Assembly: GCA_012514855.1 (NCBI GenBank)
Contig: JAAYZL010000149.1
Span: forward strand, 1 to 10,220
Length of the DNA: 10,220 nt
Origin: Clostridiales bacterium
Lineage (GTDB): Bacteria > Bacillota_A > Clostridia > Christensenellales > Aristaeellaceae
Direction: 5' to 3'
The notes under the pieces: model-generated
Databases searched by the model: none
The model's input: the letters and a program-made list of their open reading frames with translations, nothing else
Told to the model about the DNA's origin: nothing
Shown: positions 6,463 to 10,220 of the stretch, one piece after another
How the letters are laid out: every line of letters starts with the position of its first letter
Numbering within the stretch: the stretch's first letter is position 1
Translations under genes and position numbers: made by a program

Positions 6463-7506
6463 GTGATACGCTTCAACTGCGACTACGGCGAGGGCGCGCA
6501 CCCGCGCATCCTCGAAAGGCTTTCCCGGACGAACTTTACCCAGACCCCCGGCTACGGCGAGGACGAATTCTGCCGCGAGGCCGCCGACATCATCCGCGGC
6601 CTGTGCGAGGCTCCCGGCGCCGACGTCCACTTCCTGACGGTCGGCACGCAGGCGAACCTGACGGTTCTCTCGGCGGCGCTCCGGCCGCATCAGGGCGTGC
6701 TCTCGGCGGAGACCGGCCACATCGCCGCGCACGAGACCGGCGCGGTCGAGGCGACCGGCCACAAGGTGCTCGCGCTCCCGCACGAAAACGGAAAGATCAG
6801 CGCCGAGCAGATCGGCGAAACCTGCCGTCTGCACTTCGCGGACGACGCGCACGAGCACATCGTGATGCCCGGAGCGGTCTACGTCTCGAACCCCACGGAA
6901 CTCGGGACGATCTATGCCCGGCGGGAATTGCAGGCGCTGCGCGAGGTCTGCGACCGCTGGGACATGATCATGTTCGTCGACGGCGCGCGGCTCGGCTACG
7001 GGCTGGCCGCTCCGGGAAACGACCTGACGCTGCCGTTCCTGGCCTCGGTCGCGGACGCGTTCACGATCGGCGGCACGAAGGTTGGCGCGCTGTTCGGCGA
7101 GGCGGTCGTCCTCGCGAACGCGGCATTGAAGCGCGACTTCCGCTACATCATAAAGCAAAAGGGCGGCATGCTCGCGAAGGGGCGGCTGCTGGGCATACAG
7201 TTTTCGGAGCTCTTGCGCGACGGGCTGTACTTCGAGCTCTCCGAACACGCGGTCAAACTGGCGCTCCGGCTGAAGGAGGCGCTCGCCGGATGCGGGTATC
7301 CGTTCCTCGTCGACAGCCCGACGAACCAGCAGTTTCCGATCCTGCCGGACGCGCTTCTTTCCGAGCTCGGAAGCAGGTACACCTATTCGCATCAGATGCG
7401 CGTCGACGAGAGCCGCTCCGCGGTTCGCTTCTGCACGAGCTGGGCGACGCGCCCGGAGGACGTCGATACGCTGATCGAGGACATAAGGAGGAATTCGCAT
7501 GCCTAA
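6463..7506 (+). CDS. PLP-dependent threonine-aldolase-like enzyme (beta-eliminating lyase family)
   Basis: The gene encodes 347 residues, the normal length for a low-specificity L-threonine aldolase. These fold-type I PLP enzymes split L-threonine or L-allo-threonine to glycine and acetaldehyde, and relatives use other beta-hydroxy amino acids. It starts MIRFNCDYGEGAHPRIL, matching the family's N-terminal 'DYxEGAHPxIL' motif. VGTQANLTVLSAAL (60-73) and ETGHIAAHETGAVEATGHKV (83-102) form the cofactor pocket. D173 and R176 in VDGARLGYG are the PLP-pyridine and substrate carboxylate contacts, and K206 in IGGTKVG is the Schiff-base lysine. It starts with GTG at 6463, with AGGGA 4 nt upstream. Its stop overlaps the next gene by 8 bp (7499-7506), so the two enzymes are almost certainly co-expressed. 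Class is secure; the exact substrate is inferred. Confidence 0.9.
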   Translation: MIRFNCDYGEGAHPRILERLSRTNFTQTPGYGEDEFCREAADIIRGLCEAPGADVHFLTVGTQANLTVLSAALRPHQGVLSAETGHIAAHETGAVEATGHKVLALPHENGKISAEQIGETCRLHFADDAHEHIVMPGAVYVSNPTELGTIYARRELQALREVCDRWDMIMFVDGARLGYGLAAPGNDLTLPFLASVADAFTIGGTKVGALFGEAVVLANAALKRDFRYIIKQKGGMLAKGRLLGIQFSELLRDGLYFELSEHAVKLALRLKEALAGCGYPFLVDSPTNQQFPILPDALLSELGSRYTYSHQMRVDESRSAVRFCTSWATRPEDVDTLIEDIRRNSHA

Positions 7507-8344
7507 GAACTACCGCGCCGAACTGACCGGCGTGTTCGGGGACCCCGTCGACGAAAACCCCACCGGCGCGATGGAGGAGGCCGGCTTCCGGGCGCTCGGC
7601 CTCAACTACCGCTACATCACCGCGAAGGTGCTGCCGGAGGCGCTCGGCGCGGCGATCGCCGGCGCGCGCGCTATGCAGATGAAGGGCTTCAACCTGACGA
7701 TGCCGCACAAGGTGCGCGTGATCCCGTTCCTCGACGGCATTTCCGAGGCCGCGCGCGCGATCGGCGCGGTCAACACCGCCTACCGCGAGAACGGACGGCT
7801 GATCGGCGAGAACACCGACGGCAAGGGCTTCGTCGAGGCGCTCGGGATGCAAGGCGTCCAGCTTTCCGGCAAGCACGTCGTTTTGCTCGGCGCGGGCGGC
7901 GCGGCGAAGGCGATCGGCGTCGAGTGCGCGCTCGCGGGGGCCGCGAAGATCACCGTCATAAACCGCGACCGGCTGCGCGGCGAGGAACTCGCGGGCGCCA
8001 TTTTGAAAAACACCGTCGCGGAGGCCGAGTACCTGCCGTGGGAAGGCGCGGCGAAGATCCCCGCGTGCGACATACTCGTCAACGCGACGCCGGTCGGCCT
8101 CGGCTCCGACGAAAAGCCCGACGTCGACTATTCCGGGATCCTGCCGGGCATGGTCGCCGCCGACGTCGTGTTCAGCCCCGAGTGGACGGCGTTCCTGAAC
8201 GAGGCGAAATCGCGCGGCGCCGTTCCCGTGACCGGGCTCGGCATGCTCGTCTGCCAGGGCGCGCGCAACTTTGAGCTCTGGACCGGCGAGAGGGCGCCGT
8301 TTGACGCGATGTACGAGGCCCTCAAGGCGGAATTTGCCGATTGA
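7499..8344 (+). CDS. Shikimate-dehydrogenase-family oxidoreductase lacking the Ser-x-Ser substrate motif
   Basis: The gene encodes 281 residues, the size of an AroE-family NAD(P)-dependent dehydrogenase. The catalytic region is intact: NLTMPHK with K71, GAVNT with N92, and ENTDGKGF with D107. So are the Rossmann glycine loop GAGGAAKA (131-138), NR at 155-156 where NADP-binding members have NRT, INATPVGLGS-type VNATPVGLGS, and GLGMLVCQGARNFELWTG near the C-end. The N-terminal substrate motif of AroE, G-x-P-x-x-H-S-x-S-P, is replaced by GVFGDPVDENPTGAM (11-25), so both shikimate-carboxylate-binding serines are missing. It may belong to an AroE-like clade acting on another hydroxy acid, or bind shikimate or quinate differently. 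The start ATG 7499 follows AAGGAGG. No other aromatic-pathway gene lies nearby. Family is firm; the standard AroE reaction is doubtful. Confidence 0.88.
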   Translation: MPKNYRAELTGVFGDPVDENPTGAMEEAGFRALGLNYRYITAKVLPEALGAAIAGARAMQMKGFNLTMPHKVRVIPFLDGISEAARAIGAVNTAYRENGRLIGENTDGKGFVEALGMQGVQLSGKHVVLLGAGGAAKAIGVECALAGAAKITVINRDRLRGEELAGAILKNTVAEAEYLPWEGAAKIPACDILVNATPVGLGSDEKPDVDYSGILPGMVAADVVFSPEWTAFLNEAKSRGAVPVTGLGMLVCQGARNFELWTGERAPFDAMYEALKAEFAD

Positions 8345-8349
8345 CCGCA

Positions 8350-8398
8350 GCGCGGTCGCACCCGCCGCGCGGTCGCACCCGCCGCGCGGGCTCCTTTT
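8350..8398 (+). terminator. GC-rich terminator built from a 17-bp tandem repeat
   Basis: The unit GCGCGGTCGCACCCGCC occurs twice in direct tandem (8350-8366 and 8367-8383), followed by a partial third copy. Each junction creates the self-complementary octamer CCGCGCGG (8365-8372 and 8382-8389). These two can pair as an all-GC 8-bp stem with a 9-nt loop, followed by GCTCCTTTT. This fits an intrinsic terminator for the aldolase / AroE-like operon. The T tract is short, so efficiency is uncertain. Confidence 0.65.
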
Positions 8399-8420
8399 GG
8401 AAATTTTACATCCTCGTTGC

Positions 8421-8449
8421 TTGCCAAGCACCGGGCGCTGTGGTATAAT
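8421..8449 (+). promoter_or_regulatory. Strong promoter of rplS
   Basis: TTGCCA (8421-8426), a 17-bp spacer and a perfect TATAAT (8444-8449) with a TGG extension (8441-8443) form a near-ideal sigma-A promoter. Transcription would start near 8456. A 13-nt palindrome, TGCTTG-C-CAAGCA (8418-8430), spans the -35 box. Confidence 0.85.
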
Positions 8450-8455
8450 CGGGGT

Positions 8456-8523
8456 TGTGACATCGGGCGGTCCGCTGCCGCAGGCCGGTTATGAACGCCC
8501 TTGAGAGGAAGGAGGCCCATTCC
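8456..8523 (+). promoter_or_regulatory. Structured 5' leader of rplS (candidate L19 leader)
   Basis: The RNA from about 8456 to the start codon can fold with GGGCG (8465-8469) pairing CGCCC (8496-8500). Enclosed is an inner hairpin, CCG + CTG (8472-8477) against CAG + CGG (8481-8483, 8486-8488), with a 2-nt bulge. The AAGGAGG ribosome site follows unpaired. Ribosomal protein L19 genes of Firmicutes are known to carry a cis-regulatory leader. The match here is by position and foldability, not by a consensus I could test. Confidence 0.45.
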
Positions 8524-8865
8524 ATGCATGAGATCATCCGTTCCATCGAGAGCGCCCAGCTCCGAACAGACATCCCCGAGTTCCGCGTCGGCGACACGGT
8601 TCGCGTGTTTGTAAAGGTTGTCGAGGGCTCCCGCGAGCGCCTGCAGGCGTTTGAGGGCGTCGTCATCGCCCGCCGCAACGGCTCTGTCCGCGAGACGTTC
8701 ACCGTCCGCCGCACGTCCTACGGCGTCGGCGTCGAGCGCACGTTCCCGCTGCATTCCCCCCGCCTGGATCGCATTATGGTGGTCCGCAGGGGCAAGGTTC
8801 GCCGCGCGAAGCTGTATTACTTGCGCGAGCTCAGCGGCAAGGCAGCCAAGGTCAAGGAAAGGTAA
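8524..8865 (+). CDS. rplS: 50S ribosomal protein L19
   Basis: The gene encodes 113 residues, the normal length for bacterial L19, which sits at the 30S-50S interface of the ribosome. Highly conserved blocks are present: [57 protein letters not shown] and [20 protein letters not shown]. The start ATG 8524 is 8 nt from a perfect AAGGAGG (8509-8515). An in-frame ATG at 8491 lies in the structured leader, has no ribosome site, and would add 11 residues absent from the family. The gene has its own strong promoter and is followed at once by an intrinsic terminator. lepB (signal peptidase I), often found next in Firmicutes, is missing here. Confidence 0.98.
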   Translation: MHEIIRSIESAQLRTDIPEFRVGDTVRVFVKVVEGSRERLQAFEGVVIARRNGSVRETFTVRRTSYGVGVERTFPLHSPRLDRIMVVRRGKVRRAKLYYLRELSGKAAKVKER

Positions 8866-8870
8866 TTCTT

Positions 8871-8897
8871 AAAAAAGCCGCGTTCGCGGCTTTTTTT
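8871..8897 (+). terminator. Intrinsic terminator between rplS and rbgA
   Basis: Six A residues, stem GCCGC (8877-8881), loop GTTC, stem GCGGC (8886-8890) and seven T residues form a textbook rho-independent terminator. The A and T tracts extend the stem, so it could also act on the opposite strand. It ends only 17 nt before the rbgA start codon. Confidence 0.9.
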
Positions 8898-8914
8898 GTG
8901 TTTGGAGGGCGACT

Positions 8915-9763
8915 ATGCCGTCGATCAACTGGTACCCCGGCCACATGGCCAAGTCCCGCAGGATGCTGGCCGAGCAATTGCGCGCGGTCGACGCGGTGAT
9001 CGAGCTCGTCGACGCGCGCGCGCCGATCGCGACGTCGAACCCCGACCTCCGATCTCTGATCCGCGGGAAGGCGCGCCTGCTCGTGCTCAACAAGGCCGAC
9101 CTCGCCGACGACGGGGAGACCTCGCGCTGGCTCGAGCGCTTCCGGAAGGACGGCGTCGAGGCTCTGCGCTTCAACTCGACCGGCGGCCGCGTGAAGGAGA
9201 TGCTCGCGAAAATCGAGCAGGCCACGCTGCCCGCGGTCGAGCGCGCGCGCGCCCGGGGCATCGAAAAGACCGTGCGGCTCATGGTCGTCGGCATCCCCAA
9301 CGTCGGAAAATCGACGTTCATCAACCGGATCAAAGGCTCGGCGGTCGCGAAGACCTCCGACCGGCCGGGCGTCACGCGCGCGAAGCAGTGGGTCAAGATC
9401 GGGCCGTACCTCGAGCTCATGGACACGCCCGGCATGCTCCCGCCGCGGCTCGACGACCAGCATCGCGCGAAGTCGCTCGCGTACCTCGGCTCCGTGCGCG
9501 ACCAGATTCTCGACACCGAGGAGCTCGCCGCTTCGCTGCTTCAGCGCCTGATGGAGCTTCGGCCCGAGCTCGTCCGAGCGCGGTTCAGGCTCCCGGACGG
9601 GCCGTTCGAGCACCCGGAGGAACTCTTGGAGGCCACCTGCCGGGGCCGCGGCTGGCTGCTCTCGGGCGGCCGGTTCGACGCCGAGCGCGCCGCCGCCATT
9701 GTGCTGGACGAGTTCCGCGCCGGCAAGGTCGGAAACGTCACGCTCGAGAGCGCGGAGGTATAG
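8915..9763 (+). CDS. rbgA: Ribosome biogenesis GTPase RbgA (YlqF)
   Basis: The gene encodes 282 residues. It is a circularly permuted GTPase that acts late in 50S subunit assembly and is essential in Bacillus subtilis. The permuted motif order is visible: G4 NKAD (59-62), then G1 GIPNVGKST (126-134), the G2 region RPGVT (150-154) and G3 DTPG (170-173). The N-terminal INWYPGHMAKSRR carries the catalytic-type histidine of this family at H10. The C-terminal third is the usual helical ANTAR-like RNA-binding region. The start ATG 8915 is 5 nt from GGAGGG (8904-8909). No promoter fits in the short gap after the rplS terminator, so expression likely relies on readthrough or a promoter inside rplS. 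It is followed by rnhB after 2 bp, as in many Firmicutes. Confidence 0.97.
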   Translation: MPSINWYPGHMAKSRRMLAEQLRAVDAVIELVDARAPIATSNPDLRSLIRGKARLLVLNKADLADDGETSRWLERFRKDGVEALRFNSTGGRVKEMLAKIEQATLPAVERARARGIEKTVRLMVVGIPNVGKSTFINRIKGSAVAKTSDRPGVTRAKQWVKIGPYLELMDTPGMLPPRLDDQHRAKSLAYLGSVRDQILDTEELAASLLQRLMELRPELVRARFRLPDGPFEHPEELLEATCRGRGWLLSGGRFDAERAAAIVLDEFRAGKVGNVTLESAEV

Positions 9764-9765
9764 GC

Positions 9766-10220
9766 ATGCGCATGCGCGAGACCGCGTCGGAAAAACTCTT
9801 GCGCCTGACGAAGTTCGAGCGCGCGCTCTGGGCCGACGGCGTCCCCATCGCCGGCATCGACGAGGTCGGCCGGGGGCCGCTCGCGGGGCCGGTCGTCGCC
9901 GCGTGCGTGTCGATCCCCGAGTGCCGCTTGATCCCCGGCGTCGACGACTCGAAGAAATTGAGCGAGAAGCAGCGCGAGGCGCTGTACCCGTCGCTCGTCG
10001 CGGCGGCGGATTACATACGGACGGCCTTCATCCCGCCGGAAACCATCGACCGGATCAACATCTTGAACGCGACGCGGCGCGCGATGGAAACGGCCGGGGC
10101 GGACTTCTGCGGGCTGTTTTTGATCGACGCGCTCGAGGGGCTGCACCTCCCCGGCGAGGCGCGCGCGATCGTGCACGGCGACGCGCTCTCATACATGATC
10201 GCCGCGGCGAGCGTCGTCGC
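9766..10220 (+). CDS. rnhB: Ribonuclease HII, N-terminal part (runs off right edge)
   Basis: An open frame runs from ATG 9766 to the window end, about 151 residues of a protein usually near 200-230. RNase HII cleaves the RNA strand of RNA-DNA hybrids and starts removal of ribonucleotides misincorporated into DNA. The four catalytic acids are all present: D32 and E33 in AGIDEVGRGPLAGPVV, D121 in FLIDAL and D139 in GDALSYMIAAASVV. DDSKKLSEKQRE (60-71) is also typical. The family's usual Ser in GDALSYS is Met here (residue 144). GGAGG (9754-9758) lies 7 nt from ATG 9766; an ATG two codons later is less well spaced. The gene begins 2 bp after the rbgA stop and is surely co-transcribed. Confidence 0.96.
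   Translation, partial: MRMRETASEKLLRLTKFERALWADGVPIAGIDEVGRGPLAGPVVAACVSIPECRLIPGVDDSKKLSEKQREALYPSLVAAADYIRTAFIPPETIDRINILNATRRAMETAGADFCGLFLIDALEGLHLPGEARAIVHGDALSYMIAAASVV

Noticed and set aside
6223..8431. Long minus-strand open frames across the aldolase and AroE-like genes
   Set aside because: High GC leaves stops rare in the antisense frames. The plus-strand proteins have full family motifs, while the antisense products are Arg/Asp-rich and featureless.
8491..8523. Upstream in-frame ATG as the rplS start
   Set aside because: It lies inside the folded leader, has no ribosome site, and the extra residues are not part of L19. ATG 8524 has a perfect site.

Overview
The window reads as chromosome from a GC-rich, anaerobic, Gram-positive bacterium of the Clostridia, perhaps an uncultured gut lineage. 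This is inferred from strong AGGAGG-type ribosome binding sites, sigma-A-like promoters of the TTGACA/TATAAT type, the Firmicutes order rplS - rbgA - rnhB, a YoaS/YozG-like membrane protein and regulator pair, and a flavodiiron protein typical of anaerobes. Coding density is high. The largest gene-free gaps are about 220 bp (3729-3947) and 180 bp (8345-8523), and both hold regulatory signals. I see no tRNA, rRNA, insertion sequence, CRISPR array or phage gene.

Left third, minus strand (3728 down to 1): a three-gene operon of exported proteins. It encodes, in order of transcription, a secreted protein with a Pro-Thr-Glu tandem-repeat stalk and poly-Gly linker, a HlyD/MFP-like adaptor with two lipoyl-like domains, and the N-terminal part of a secreted beta-propeller-like protein cut by the window edge. 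The first two genes overlap by 4 bp and the third follows after 25 bp. This is the least explained part of the window and the best candidate for an undescribed surface or export system.

Middle (3948-5174, plus strand): a tight three-gene operon behind a near-consensus promoter. It encodes a DUF2975 membrane protein, a YozG-like Cro/C1 regulator and a VanZ-family membrane protein. It converges with, and overlaps by 9 bp, a minus-strand flavodiiron protein gene (fprA, 6329-5166) that probably detoxifies oxygen or nitric oxide.

Right third (plus strand): divergent from fprA lies a two-gene operon of a PLP-dependent threonine-aldolase-like enzyme and a shikimate-dehydrogenase-family enzyme. The latter keeps the catalytic Lys/Asp pair but lacks the Ser-x-Ser substrate motif of true AroE. 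After a GC-rich terminator made of a 17-bp tandem repeat comes a strong promoter and a structured leader for rplS (ribosomal protein L19). An intrinsic terminator follows rplS, then rbgA (50S assembly GTPase) and rnhB (RNase HII), which runs off the right edge. The lepB gene often found between rplS and rbgA in Firmicutes is absent here.
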